A DNA stretch of 64,000 bases from an uncultured Pelagibacteraceae bacterium (GCA_902624195.1 CACNWV010000005.1:1-64000), one strand, 5' to 3'. Shown: positions 18,199 to 27,916, counted from the stretch's first letter. A program made the numbers and translations. Notes: generated by a model from the sequence alone, not told the origin.

Positions 18199-20826
18199 AT
18201 GATACCTAAAGATTTTAAAAAAATTAGTATTAATAATAAAGAATATGATTTTGTAGATATAAGTAAAATAAAAGACATAGATAAAGTTCCCTATACTTAT
18301 AGAATATTGATAGAAAACATTATTAGGCAAAATTTGTTAGGTCTAAACAATAATGCCGAAGACCAAGTAAAATCAATTTTAGAGAAAAAATTAGGAAAGC
18401 CAATAAATTTTGCCCCAAATAGGATTTTAAGTCATGATATCTTAGGTAAAGTCATGTTAGTAGACTTTCTTGCTTATAGAGAAGCTTTACAAAAAAAAGG
18501 AATAAACTCAAAAGATATTCAACCAAATGTGCCTGTTGATCTAGTAATTGATCACTCTTTACAAGTAGATCATTTCGGAAGTGAGAAAGCTGAAATTGAA
18601 AATTTGAGAAAAGAATATGATAGAAATTCAGAACGTTTCTCTTTTTTAAGATGGTGCTCTAAATATTTGGATAAAGTAAATGTTATTCCACCTGGAGTAG
18701 GAATTTGCCATCAAGTAAATATTGAATATTTATCTAAAGTTGTTTGGAGAGAGCAAAAGAAAAATTTAAATTTAATTCACCCTGATACTTGCATTGGCAC
18801 TGACAGCCATACACCAATGGTTAATGCTATAGGAGTTTTAGGTTGGGGTGTTGGCGGAGTAGAGGCAGAAATTTCAATGTTAGGAAAAACAATACCAATG
18901 TCTGTGCCAGAAGTTGTAGGAGTAAATTTAACAAAAAAACTTAAAGAGGGAATTACATCAACTGACTTAGTCTTGTATATTACAAAATTATTAAGAGAAA
19001 GCAAAGTTGTGGGAAGTTTTATCGAATTTTGTGGTGAAGGAGTTGAAAGTTTAACTGTTGGGGATAGAGCAACTATTTCAAATATGGCGCCAGAATACGG
19101 AGCAACAGCAGTTCTATTTCCTGTAGATAAAGAAACTTTAAACTATCTAAGCATGACAGGTAGAACAGATGAGGAAATTAAAGTTGTCGAGGAATATTCA
19201 AAGTACCAAAATTTATGGCGAAAATCTAATACTGATCCTGATTACAATCGAGTTCTAAATTTAGACTTGTCCACGATAGAGCCTTGTGTATCAGGACCAA
19301 AAAATCCTGAAGATAAGATAGATTTGAATAAGTTCTCAAAAGAAATTAATAAACATTCTATAATGCTTTATAATAAAGATCTAAGGGATAACGAATTCGA
19401 AGTGCCTACTCAAGGTTATAAAATTAAAGATGCAGATATTATGATAGCTGCCATCACAAGCTGTACAAATACTGCAAATCCAAAAAATGTTATAGCAGCG
19501 GGTTTAATTGCAAAAAAATTAATCAATCTAGGTTTTAAGAAGAAAAATAAAATAAAAACATCATTTGCACCCGGTAGTAAAGTTACAGCTGAAATCTTAA
19601 AAAAATCTGGTTTACAAAAATATTTAGATCAACTTGGTTTTAATGTCGTTGGATTTGGATGCACTACTTGTAATGGAAGTTCAGGTCCATTAGATGAGAA
19701 CTTAGCAAACACAATTGAAAAAGAGAAAGTATTTTCTGTTGCAGTTTTATCAGGAAATAGAAATTTTCAAGGTAGGATACACCCAAATATAAGAGCATCT
19801 TACTTAGCGTCTCCAGCATTAGTAGTTTTATTTTCAATACTTGGCTCAGTAAAAAAAGATTTATCTAAAGATGCTTTAGGAAAAGATACTGAAGGAAATG
19901 ATATTTATTTTAAAAATGTTTGGCCATCAAATAATGAAGTGAATAAGATTATTGACCAATTTTATAAATCTGAAACTTTTAAAGAAAAGTACAAAGAAGT
20001 TAATGATGGCGGGGAATTATGGGAAAATTTAAACGTTTCAAATTCTAACAATTACGATTGGCCTGACAGCACTTACATTAAAAAACCACCGTACATGAAA
20101 AAGGCTGAAAATAATGAAATTAAAGATATCAAATTAGCGAGACCAATAGTGTTGTTAGGAGACTCAGTTACAACTGATCATATTTCACCTTCAAGTGTTA
20201 TCACTAAAGGTACTGCTGCATGGGATTATTTAACAGAGCTTGGGATTGATTCAAAAGATTTTAATAATTATTTAACAAGAAGAGCTAATCATGAGATTGT
20301 CGCAAGATCAACTTTTGCTAGTTTAAGGCTTCGAAATTTGATGACACCTAATCAAGAAGGAAGTTTAACTGTTAAATATCCAGAAAATAAAGTGAAGAGA
20401 CTTTATGAAGTAGCAATGGAGTATAAAAAAGAGAACAAAGAAATAATAGTTATAGCTGGAGAAAATTATGGTTGCGGCTCATCAAGAGATGTGGCTGCAA
20501 AAGGTCCTTTATTAATTGGAGTGAGAGCCATTGTAGCTAAAAGTTTTGAGAGGATTCACAGATCTAATTTAATAGGTATGGGATTATTACCATTAGAATT
20601 TGAAAAAGGGCAAGGAATTGAAGAAATAGGAATTCAGAGTAATGATCAATTTAGTATCTTAGGTCTCGATAAAATAAATGATAATCAAAAGAAAGTGCAA
20701 ATGAAAATTCATAAAGAAACAGGAGATGTAATTGATATAAAACTTAATGTTAGATTAGATGTTCCTGAAGAAGTTGTCTTTTGGAAGAATGGCGGTATCT
20801 TGCCAACTGCTTATAAGGAAGCTTAA
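18199..20826 (+). CDS. acnD: Fe-S aconitase-family hydratase, AcnD type
   Basis: An 875-residue aconitase-superfamily enzyme with the three cluster cysteines at C422 (ITSCTNT), C488 and C491 (GCTTCNGSSG). The CTTCNG form, the VLSGNRNFQGRIHP segment and the neighbouring prpF point to AcnD, which dehydrates 2-methylcitrate to a 2-methylaconitate isomer, rather than AcnA. The C-terminal swivel domain (YGCGSSRD, about residue 757) is complete. A separate AcnA is cut by the left window edge. prpF follows after five bases, so the two form a two-gene unit. Confidence 0.87.
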   Translation: MIPKDFKKISINNKEYDFVDISKIKDIDKVPYTYRILIENIIRQNLLGLNNNAEDQVKSILEKKLGKPINFAPNRILSHDILGKVMLVDFLAYREALQKKGINSKDIQPNVPVDLVIDHSLQVDHFGSEKAEIENLRKEYDRNSERFSFLRWCSKYLDKVNVIPPGVGICHQVNIEYLSKVVWREQKKNLNLIHPDTCIGTDSHTPMVNAIGVLGWGVGGVEAEISMLGKTIPMSVPEVVGVNLTKKLKEGITSTDLVLYITKLLRESKVVGSFIEFCGEGVESLTVGDRATISNMAPEYGATAVLFPVDKETLNYLSMTGRTDEEIKVVEEYSKYQNLWRKSNTDPDYNRVLNLDLSTIEPCVSGPKNPEDKIDLNKFSKEINKHSIMLYNKDLRDNEFEVPTQGYKIKDADIMIAAITSCTNTANPKNVIAAGLIAKKLINLGFKKKNKIKTSFAPGSKVTAEILKKSGLQKYLDQLGFNVVGFGCTTCNGSSGPLDENLANTIEKEKVFSVAVLSGNRNFQGRIHPNIRASYLASPALVVLFSILGSVKKDLSKDALGKDTEGNDIYFKNVWPSNNEVNKIIDQFYKSETFKEKYKEVNDGGELWENLNVSNSNNYDWPDSTYIKKPPYMKKAENNEIKDIKLARPIVLLGDSVTTDHISPSSVITKGTAAWDYLTELGIDSKDFNNYLTRRANHEIVARSTFASLRLRNLMTPNQEGSLTVKYPENKVKRLYEVAMEYKKENKEIIVIAGENYGCGSSRDVAAKGPLLIGVRAIVAKSFERIHRSNLIGMGLLPLEFEKGQGIEEIGIQSNDQFSILGLDKINDNQKKVQMKIHKETGDVIDIKLNVRLDVPEEVVFWKNGGILPTAYKEA

Positions 20827-20831
20827 ATATA

Positions 20832-21965
20832 ATGAGCCAAAAATGGATTAAAGCTACTTACTATAGAGGTGGAACTAGCAAAGGTGTTTTTTTTCAGAAA
20901 AAAGATTTGCCCACTTCCGATCAAAATAAATTAAATGAATTATTTTTAAAAGTTATTGGCAGTCCAGATACAAATCAAAGACAGCTTAACGGGATGGGAG
21001 GTGGAGTATCTTCAGTATCAAAATGTGTAATAATAAGTCCTTCTGAAAGAGATGATGCTGACATAGATTATAATTTTATTCAAATTGCTATAGATAAACC
21101 TATTGCAGAGTGGAACAACAATTGTGGTAATTTATCTGGCGCTGTTGGTCCATATGCAGTGCAGGAAGGTTTAGTAAAACCAAAAGAAGGGGAGAATTTG
21201 GTAAGAATTTACCAGGTAAATACTGATAAGATTATACATTCAACTTTTCAAGTTAAAGATGGGAAACCTTTAATAGAAGGAGATTACTCTATTGCTGGTG
21301 TTCATGGTACAGGGTCTAAAGTTAGATTAGACTATATTGAACCAGGAGGATCAGGAACAGGTAAACTTCTTCCAACTGGTAATGTAATAGATGAAATTGA
21401 AATAAAAGATTATGGGAAAATAAAAGTAAGCATTGTCGATGCCGCTACCCCATTAGTATATTTGCTCGCAGAGGATATAGGTCTTAAAGGAACAGAAACG
21501 CCAGATGAGCTTGACGCTAAAACTGACAAAATGAACTTAATTCAAAAAATTAGAAGAAAATCTGCACATATCATAGGCCTTTCAAATTCTGAAAATGAAG
21601 CTCCTATGAATACACCTCGAATAGGCATTGTAACTTCACCGAAAGATTATGTAAGTTTAGATAAAACAAAAATTAGTTCTAACGATCAAGATATAACAAC
21701 TAGAATGTTTTCAATGGAAAAAACTCATAAAGCTATAATGGGTACTGCAGGTGTAAATATTGGGGTTGCTGCAGCTATTGATGGAACTATTCCAAACAAA
21801 GTTAAAAGAAAAAATTCAGATCCTTTAGAGTTACGTGCAGGAAATCCATCAGGAATAATGACAGCAGGTGCAATAATCGAAAATAAAAATGGCAAGCCTT
21901 TTGCAAAATCTGCAATTTTTTTTAGAACTTTCAGACCTTTAATGAGAGGTGAAGTTTTAGTTTAA
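20832..21965 (+). CDS. prpF: PrpF-family aconitate isomerase
   Basis: A 377-residue PrpF-family isomerase. The typical start YYRGGTSKGVFF (residues 10-21), K64 in SSVSK and C98 in NNNCGN match the acid/base residues described for PrpF. PrpF converts the AcnD product into 2-methyl-cis-aconitate by moving a double bond or changing geometry; relatives act on 3-methylitaconate or oxalomesaconate. It directly follows acnD. The 3' end faces the TauE gene with one base between. Confidence 0.9.
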   Translation: MSQKWIKATYYRGGTSKGVFFQKKDLPTSDQNKLNELFLKVIGSPDTNQRQLNGMGGGVSSVSKCVIISPSERDDADIDYNFIQIAIDKPIAEWNNNCGNLSGAVGPYAVQEGLVKPKEGENLVRIYQVNTDKIIHSTFQVKDGKPLIEGDYSIAGVHGTGSKVRLDYIEPGGSGTGKLLPTGNVIDEIEIKDYGKIKVSIVDAATPLVYLLAEDIGLKGTETPDELDAKTDKMNLIQKIRRKSAHIIGLSNSENEAPMNTPRIGIVTSPKDYVSLDKTKISSNDQDITTRMFSMEKTHKAIMGTAGVNIGVAAAIDGTIPNKVKRKNSDPLELRAGNPSGIMTAGAIIENKNGKPFAKSAIFFRTFRPLMRGEVLV

Positions 21966-21966
21966 A

Positions 21967-22725
21967 CTATAATAAATTTAAATTTTGTAAACCTAAGTGA
22001 ATAATTCTTATTCCGCCTAATAGTAAAATGATTGTTAAAACTTTTTGAAAGTAGTGTTTACCTTTTGAAATTAATACTTTTTTTCCAAAATAAGTACCAA
22101 AAAAACCTACAAAAATCATTGTCCCTACGAGTAGAATATATTCTTGAAAAGCAAAACCAATAAAAAAGAAACCAATTGATTTAAATAGGTGTTGTGAAGT
22201 CATGAATGCTCCATGAATTGTCACATGCTTTGTTGGATTAAAACCCATGTTTCTTATCAGAGTAGATACTATTGGTCCTGATGCACCAAATAACATCGAC
22301 ATTATTGTAGTAGCGATACCCCCAACTAAAATATATTTTCTCCCTAGTGGCGGAAAAGTACCAAATAAAGAATATAATATAAATAAACCTACCCCAACTT
22401 GTCCTACTCCAGGAGATAGATAATCAACTATATTTGCTCCAAAAAGAGACCCCACTATTGTTCCAATGACAAAAGGCAAAATAATCTTTTTATCTAAATC
22501 TTTAATTGAAACAAAAATTCTTCCAAAATTAGAACCAAGCTGTATAAGCCCGTGTACCGGTATTAAAGCTGTTGTTGGTAAAATAAATGATAATCCCACA
22601 AGCATCAACATTCCTCCACCTAAACTAAGTGCAGTTGATATAAAACATGTTAAAAAATTAAAAAAAATTAAAAATATTGCACTGTTAATTGAAATCGTTT
22701 GAGGTAATAAAATAGAATATTCCAT
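21967..22725 (-). CDS. TauE/SafE family anion exporter (copy 1)
   Basis: A 252-residue membrane protein with about eight helices in two halves, each opening with the family's small-residue motif (ALSLGGGMLML and MLFGASGPIVS). TauE/SafE proteins export sulfite, sulfoacetate and other organic anions. The gene begins one base after the MmgE/PrpD paralog 2 stop, so the two are a tight pair; the same pairing recurs at 29460-31586. The exported product is unknown. Confidence 0.82.
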   Translation of the reverse strand: MEYSILLPQTISINSAIFLIFFNFLTCFISTALSLGGGMLMLVGLSFILPTTALIPVHGLIQLGSNFGRIFVSIKDLDKKIILPFVIGTIVGSLFGANIVDYLSPGVGQVGVGLFILYSLFGTFPPLGRKYILVGGIATTIMSMLFGASGPIVSTLIRNMGFNPTKHVTIHGAFMTSQHLFKSIGFFFIGFAFQEYILLVGTMIFVGFFGTYFGKKVLISKGKHYFQKVLTIILLLGGIRIIHLGLQNLNLL

Positions 22726-22726
22726 T

Positions 22727-24079
22727 CTACTTAGTTAAAATTTTTGAAAAATTTGGCTTCGTAAAAATATTTTTAATAAAATCTTTAACATTATTTTTTT
22801 CGCTTTCATTTATTTTAGAATAATCAAGATTTGCATTAAATTTTTTATCAATATCATTTTCTGTCAAGGGTTGTTTTCTACCTCCTCTAAAACAAGGTTG
22901 ATGTTCAGTGAATTCTCCCTCTTCGGTAATACAAGTCAAAGTTCCAGTATAATTTTTTGGATATTCATCATTTGGGTCAACTTCATACTCAACTTTATTA
23001 GCTAAATCTAAAATTTCTTTATCATTTATACTTTTGTCATCAAACTCTTTTAATCCTGCGTCTTTTCTTAAAAAACCTACTGCAACACAATACGGAACTG
23101 AAAATTTTGCAGAGTATGGTGTGGAAGGCTTCTTTTTTTCTTTAGAAGGTTCCCATAACCGATGCACTGTACCCTCTCCAACTTTTGCCTTTATAGATTT
23201 AATTTTTTTAAAGTCTTTTATTTTGTCTCTTAATTTAATTGCACAATCTACAAATGGCTGAGCCATTGTTCCACAAGCAAATGGTTTAAAAGCCAAATTT
23301 TCTATTTCCCACCTTGAACCTAGAGAGTCAGTTAATTTAGAATAATCTCTTTTTACTTCTTTAATTGCAAAAGCGCTAAAGAAACCGTGATCACCCTCGA
23401 AAACAGTCCTAGGTCCATAAAAATCTGTTTGAGCTATTAAAACAGAATTTATTCCTGAGTTGGCAGACCATCCAGGATGAATTCTTTTAGTCCAAGAACC
23501 CTCTGCAAGATATTCGATAATTCCTGAAGTAAAACTACCAGCTATTCCTAATGAAGACACCATCTGCTTTTCAGTTAAATTTAAAACAGATGAAAGGCCA
23601 GCTGCTACACCAAAAGTACCACAAACAGCAGTTGGGTGAAAACCTTGTTTATGCATGGCAGTTGGCGCAACCAAGGCTAATCTACACATTAACTCTGTAC
23701 CTACAGCTAAACTTTTTAAAATCTGATCACCATTTAAATTAAATCTTTGCGCTGCAGCTAATATAGCTGGAATCATACAAGCTCCAACATGCATAGGATT
23801 TCCCTCAAATGTATCGTCGAAGTCTTCACCATGTGCAGCAGTACCTGCTATTATAGCAGAGGAGGAAATATCAAAGTCACTCCCATGACCTAATGAAATA
23901 AATTTTCCTGATCCTTTATAAGCTTTTACAAGACTTTGAACATAATTTTCATTCCTTGCAGAAAGGATAATTCCACAGATATCTTTAATTAGATAATTTA
24001 AAGTCTTCTTTGACTTATCTGAAATATCTTTAGTCGATAAATTTTTTGCCCATTTAGAAAAATCTTCTGAAATTGTCAT
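22727..24079 (-). CDS. MmgE/PrpD family protein (paralog 2)
   Basis: A 450-residue MmgE/PrpD enzyme. H83 is followed by GEDFDDT, and the next conserved His is H97 (MHVG), as in the MmgE branch; QGFHPTAVCGTFG lies near residue 145. Its start overlaps the stop of the SDR-like gene by four bases and TauE follows by one, giving a unit tctCBA-SDR-MmgE-TauE. The reaction is probably a hydration, dehydration, epimerisation or decarboxylation of a polycarboxylate brought in by TctCBA. Confidence 0.85.
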   Translation of the reverse strand: MTISEDFSKWAKNLSTKDISDKSKKTLNYLIKDICGIILSARNENYVQSLVKAYKGSGKFISLGHGSDFDISSSAIIAGTAAHGEDFDDTFEGNPMHVGACMIPAILAAAQRFNLNGDQILKSLAVGTELMCRLALVAPTAMHKQGFHPTAVCGTFGVAAGLSSVLNLTEKQMVSSLGIAGSFTSGIIEYLAEGSWTKRIHPGWSANSGINSVLIAQTDFYGPRTVFEGDHGFFSAFAIKEVKRDYSKLTDSLGSRWEIENLAFKPFACGTMAQPFVDCAIKLRDKIKDFKKIKSIKAKVGEGTVHRLWEPSKEKKKPSTPYSAKFSVPYCVAVGFLRKDAGLKEFDDKSINDKEILDLANKVEYEVDPNDEYPKNYTGTLTCITEEGEFTEHQPCFRGGRKQPLTENDIDKKFNANLDYSKINESEKNNVKDFIKNIFTKPNFSKILTK

Positions 24080-24840
24080 GGAGTATAACTACCACCATTC
24101 ACATGAAGAGTCTGTCCATTTATATAATCAGCTTCTTTCTTGCAAAGATTCGCTATGACTTCCGCAACTTCGTCTGGATTTCCAAATCTATTTTGTACCA
24201 AACTAGGCGTTTGAGGGTGGCGCAACCAGTGACCACTTAGTTTAGTTTCTTTGCTATCAAAATCTTCAATAAATCCAGGAACAACACAATTACAAGTTAC
24301 ACCTCTCTCTATAAATTCCATACTAATAGCTTTTGTTAAACCAACTAAAGCCGCTTTTGAAGTTACAACGTGAGCTCTTTCTTTTGCCCCTATATGTGCT
24401 GATAAACCACCAATATTAATTACCCGCCCCCATTTTTGTTTTACCATATAAGTAATTAAAGCTTGGGCACATAAAAATGAAGCATCGACATTTACAGTCA
24501 TAACTTTTTTCCAATCTTTATAATTTATCTTTTCGAAATGCTCATGTATTCTCAACCCGGCATTATTTACAAGAACAGATGGCGTTCCTAGTTTTAAAGC
24601 TGCATCTTTAATGATGTTGATTGTTTCTAAATTTGCTAAGTCCCCTGTGACGTAGTTTGATTTAATTTTAAATTTTTCAAGTAAATTTATTGTATCTTTA
24701 GCTTCCTCAATACTTTTGCCACCAGTATGAATAAGTATATTAAAACCTTGCTCTGCTAATCTTATTGCTGTTGATCTTCCAATTTTCTTTGCTGCGCCAG
24801 TAAGAACGGCAACTTTGTTTTTATTGAAATCCCTACTCAA
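24076..24840 (-). CDS. Short-chain dehydrogenase/reductase-like protein lacking catalytic Tyr
   Basis: A 254-residue classical-length SDR. The cofactor motif TGAAKKIG (residues 15-22) and NNAG are intact and the C-terminal INGQTLHVNGG is typical. However, where the family has Y-x-x-x-K the sequence reads VVTSK, so the catalytic Tyr is Val; the usual catalytic Ser position, aligned by spacing, is Gly. Only the Lys remains. It may bind NAD(P) without classical ketoreductase activity or use other residues. It overlaps tctA by eight bases and MmgE paralog 2 by four. Confidence 0.85.
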   Translation of the reverse strand: MSRDFNKNKVAVLTGAAKKIGRSTAIRLAEQGFNILIHTGGKSIEEAKDTINLLEKFKIKSNYVTGDLANLETINIIKDAALKLGTPSVLVNNAGLRIHEHFEKINYKDWKKVMTVNVDASFLCAQALITYMVKQKWGRVINIGGLSAHIGAKERAHVVTSKAALVGLTKAISMEFIERGVTCNCVVPGFIEDFDSKETKLSGHWLRHPQTPSLVQNRFGNPDEVAEVIANLCKKEADYINGQTLHVNGGSYTP

Positions 24841-26323
24841 CTTTTTTTGCAGCTAATTTTTTGCGGATTGTGCCCCAGAAAGGTGTTGTAAGACTTATGC
24901 ACGTAAGAATTATAAAGAAGATAAATACTCCACTTTCAAAGAAATTGAAAAAATTACTCTCATAAATCACCATTGACTGAGTGAATGTTTCCTCTACCAT
25001 TTTTCCTAATATCAGTCCCATTACGAATGGAGCTGGAGAAAATCCGTTTCTCAATGCAAAGTAACCAATGATACCTGAGATTAGCATTACCCAAACATCA
25101 AATATTGCTGAACTGTAAGCATATGATCCGATTAAAGAGAAAATAAACACCGATGGCCACAAAAATCTTTTTGGAATAAACGTTACATATGAAAAGAACT
25201 TGGCTCCCACTAAGCCAATTCCTAAAAAGGCAAAATTAGCAAATAACATTGCACCAAATATCGCGTAAACTAAGTGTGGAGTTTCTGAAATCAAATAAGG
25301 TCCAGGTCGAAAACCATGCATTACTAATGCAGCCAAAATTAATGCTGTTGTTCCGCTACCAGGTATTCCCAAAGCTAAGGTAGGAACCATCGCTCCTCCA
25401 GCTGCAGCATTATTTGCAGCTTCTGGCCCAGCGATACCTTCGGCACATCCCGTACCAAATTTTTCTGGAGTTTTAGAAAATCTTTTCGCTTCATTGTAAC
25501 CCATCATTGCAGCTACAGTCGCTCCTTCAGCAGGTAAAATACCTATGAATGTCCCTAATCCGGATGATCTTAAAATTGTACCTTTTAATTCTTTAAGTTC
25601 TGCCATTGTTGGAAGTTTTAAAGCTTTCGCTGACATTCTCTCTACTGCTGCATTTAATGTTTTTGATTGATTGAGTAGTTCCGACATTGCAAAAAGTCCA
25701 ATTAGAACTGGGACAAACTTAATTCCCTCTGTTAATTCAGGAACGCCAAATTCATATCTTTCTACACCAGTTGCTAAGTGTACGCCTATTGTTGATACTA
25801 AAACTCCCATAGCTCCAGCTATTAAATTTCTTATAGATGATTTTCCACTCATTGCGGCTAACATAGATAAAGCGAATAATGTTAGTCCAAAATATTCAAC
25901 TGGTCCAAACTTAAGAGCAATCTCTGCAAGTAGTGGTGTAGCAAACAAAAATATAATAATTGCAAAAATTCCACCTAAGACACTACAGATTGCCGCTAAA
26001 CCAAGAGCTCTTCCTGGTTCACCATTTTTTGCCATCATATATCCATCCAAAGCAGTAGCTACCGCTGGTGGTGCTCCTGGTGCATTAATTAATATTGCTG
26101 TGATGGAACCACCAAAAGTTCCTGCGCAATATAGAGCAGCCATCATTGAAATTGATGCAACTGGATCTAGACTAATTGTAAATGGCATTAGTAAAGCTAT
26201 AGCCATTGGAGAACTCAGTCCTGGCAAAGCACCAACTAATACTCCAATTAAAACCCCGCCAAAAATTAAGGCTAGGTTCTGTACCTCCATTAATAATTGA
26301 AAACCTCTTATTACATCTTCCAT
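24833..26323 (-). CDS. tctA: Tripartite tricarboxylate transporter, large permease TctA (system 1)
   Basis: A 496-residue membrane protein with about 11-12 helices. The N-terminal GALPGLSSPMAIALLMP and the second PGSGTTALIL segment are TctA hallmarks. With TctB and the periplasmic TctC it takes up a carboxylate using an ion gradient. It follows tctB by four bases and overlaps the SDR-like gene by eight. The ligand is set by TctC and cannot be read here; a tricarboxylate fits the surrounding enzymes. Confidence 0.95.
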   Translation of the reverse strand: MEDVIRGFQLLMEVQNLALIFGGVLIGVLVGALPGLSSPMAIALLMPFTISLDPVASISMMAALYCAGTFGGSITAILINAPGAPPAVATALDGYMMAKNGEPGRALGLAAICSVLGGIFAIIIFLFATPLLAEIALKFGPVEYFGLTLFALSMLAAMSGKSSIRNLIAGAMGVLVSTIGVHLATGVERYEFGVPELTEGIKFVPVLIGLFAMSELLNQSKTLNAAVERMSAKALKLPTMAELKELKGTILRSSGLGTFIGILPAEGATVAAMMGYNEAKRFSKTPEKFGTGCAEGIAGPEAANNAAAGGAMVPTLALGIPGSGTTALILAALVMHGFRPGPYLISETPHLVYAIFGAMLFANFAFLGIGLVGAKFFSYVTFIPKRFLWPSVFIFSLIGSYAYSSAIFDVWVMLISGIIGYFALRNGFSPAPFVMGLILGKMVEETFTQSMVIYESNFFNFFESGVFIFFIILTCISLTTPFWGTIRKKLAAKKVE

Positions 26324-26327
26324 AATA

Positions 26328-26858
26328 CTATTTAAATGCCTCCAAAATACCTGGGTTAAAATATAAACCTAAGAGTTTGTTAAATAATAAGTAAACAAAT
26401 CCAGGGAATAAGATTGAATAAATAATTACTGCAATATAATTCCTTTCACCCCACAGTAGCGGTAGTGCCAAGCAAGTAATAACCATTGTTACTACAGCTC
26501 CTAAATATTCAGCAAAAGATACTATTGTTAATAATAGTAAAATCGTTAACCAAGTAATTGTTAAAGTTTTATCATCCCGATCTTTGTCAATCTTAGCTAC
26601 TTTTTCAGGGGTTAATTTGAATTCGAAAGGTATAATTGCAACCAACAAAAACATTATTGTAATCAGCATTTTTGGAAATACATCAGCGTTAAGTGTATCG
26701 CCTAATATTGCTGGTGCTTCAGGAAACTTACTAGCCTCATAATACATAAAGGCTCCAAACGCGACTAAAATTATCGCGAGTACTAAATCTCTTTTATGAA
26801 CAAATCCCGCGCCCAAAGTTCTGGGCGCGAAATCATGTATTTTTTTTTGGTCAGACAT
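26328..26858 (-). CDS. tctB: Tripartite tricarboxylate transporter, small permease TctB (system 1)
   Basis: A 176-residue membrane protein with four helices, the usual form of TctB. A strong GC-rich hairpin (26808-26829) lies within codons 10-17, just after the tctC/tctB junction. The gene starts three bases after tctC. Confidence 0.88.
   Translation of the reverse strand: MSDQKKIHDFAPRTLGAGFVHKRDLVLAIILVAFGAFMYYEASKFPEAPAILGDTLNADVFPKMLITIMFLLVAIIPFEFKLTPEKVAKIDKDRDDKTLTITWLTILLLLTIVSFAEYLGAVVTMVITCLALPLLWGERNYIAVIIYSILFPGFVYLLFNKLLGLYFNPGILEAFK
26808..26829 (-). other. GC-rich stem-loop inside the start of tctB
   Basis: Perfect eight-base arms CGCGCCCA (26808-26815) and TGGGCGCG (26822-26829) with a six-base loop. 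Such GC content is exceptional in this region. No T run follows on the minus strand, so it is not a classic terminator; it could slow ribosomes or RNase and protect the tctC message. Confidence 0.6.
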
Positions 26859-26861
26859 TAA

Positions 26862-27851
26862 CTAATTAGTTAAACCTAAACCTTTAAGAGCTTCTGCAGC
26901 TTTTTTGTAATTTTCTTTAAGTTGCTTATCCCAAACCTCTGTACCAGCTGGGCTAGTTTTAGGGTCTAGAGATGCACCTTTAAGATAATTTCCAAAAGTT
27001 TCATGTTGCATAGCTTTTACCATTCCTTTTGAAAGCGCATCAATTCTATCTTGAGGCGTTCCTTTAAGTACAGCGTAACCTCTTGTAGTTACAACTTTTA
27101 CTTCATGACCCATTGAGTATGAAGTTGGTACTTTTGGATAGTCAGCCATTTTTTTGTCATGTAACAATAAAATTGCTTTAATTTTTTTATCTTCGATTAA
27201 AGCTGCTGCTTCAGAAGGGTTAAGTAAAGAAGCCTCTACTTTACCAGAAGCTAATGCTTGTAAGCTTTGTGCTCCTGATCCAAATGATACCGCTTTGAAA
27301 GGTACATCTGCAGTTTTAGAATAGTTATACATTCCAATGTGCTCTGTTCCTCCAATAGATGCGATAGCAGTTACGATAGGTTTCTTTTTTGATCTTTTGA
27401 TAAACTTTTTAATTGTGCTTAACTCTTTATTTTTAGCGTTAACAACAATAAAAGTTGGTTCTTCCATAGCTCTAGCAACTCCAACAAGATCATCGATCTT
27501 CATGTCAGATTTTCCTCTAGCCATAGTATACAAGTGAGACTCAGTTAGAGCCATTATTGTACAACCATCTTTTGGTCTAGTTAAAGTGTAGTTTTGAGCT
27601 TTAGCACCTGATCCACCTCTTTTACCTACAATTTGCATATCAGCTTTTAGAGTTCTTCTTGATCTAATAGACATCATTCTTGCAGTCGTATCAGTTCCAC
27701 CTCCATAAGAAGCGTGAATTACTACTTGTATTGGATCACACGCTTTTGTAGCGAACGTTTCCGCTTTAGCAGACGTTGTTGCAATTGCAGCAAAAGTTAG
27801 GGCAGATAAGAATGTAGATAAAGCAAAAAACTTTTTCATTAATCTTATCAT
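26862..27851 (-). CDS. tctC: Tripartite tricarboxylate transporter binding protein TctC (system 1)
   Basis: A periplasmic binding protein of the TctC/Bug family, 329 residues from the chosen start. A GGGAGA ribosome site sits five bases before the ATG at 27851, whereas the longer start at 27863 would overlap that site. The signal peptide ends near TSAKA, and the mature part begins with PIQVVIHASYGGGTDTTAR, typical of this family. It is the first gene of tctCBA-SDR-MmgE-TauE and is divergent from paralog 3. Confidence 0.92.
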   Translation of the reverse strand: MIRLMKKFFALSTFLSALTFAAIATTSAKAETFATKACDPIQVVIHASYGGGTDTTARMMSIRSRRTLKADMQIVGKRGGSGAKAQNYTLTRPKDGCTIMALTESHLYTMARGKSDMKIDDLVGVARAMEEPTFIVVNAKNKELSTIKKFIKRSKKKPIVTAIASIGGTEHIGMYNYSKTADVPFKAVSFGSGAQSLQALASGKVEASLLNPSEAAALIEDKKIKAILLLHDKKMADYPKVPTSYSMGHEVKVVTTRGYAVLKGTPQDRIDALSKGMVKAMQHETFGNYLKGASLDPKTSPAGTEVWDKQLKENYKKAAEALKGLGLTN

Positions 27852-27888
27852 ATATTCTCCCATTTTGTTTGTTAGTTGTTATATATAA

Positions 27889-27916
27889 TTGACAAAAGTT
27901 AACACGATATTAGACT
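27889..27916 (+). promoter_or_regulatory. Promoter for MmgE/PrpD paralogs 3 and 4
   Basis: TTGACA (27889-27894) and TAGACT (27911-27916) are 16 bases apart, about 18 bases before the ATG at 27934. The TTG of this -35 box could be mistaken for a start codon, but it is better explained as promoter. On the other strand the same gap must serve tctC. Confidence 0.5.

Noticed and set aside
18199-20826. Calling this gene a second AcnA
   Set aside because: The CTTCNG cluster motif and the adjacent prpF favour AcnD; a separate AcnA starts at the left edge.
21966-21966. Terminator between prpF and the convergent TauE gene
   Set aside because: Only one base separates the stops and no hairpin with a T tract is visible nearby.
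25671-26300. A 209-codon plus-strand ORF opposite tctA
   Set aside because: It is a mirror frame of the well-supported tctA gene, with Pro/Ala-rich composition typical of such shadows and no recognisable domain.
27852-27863. Longer start for tctC system 1
   Set aside because: That ATG overlaps the GGGAGA ribosome site; the ATG at 27851 has correct spacing and gives a normal signal peptide.
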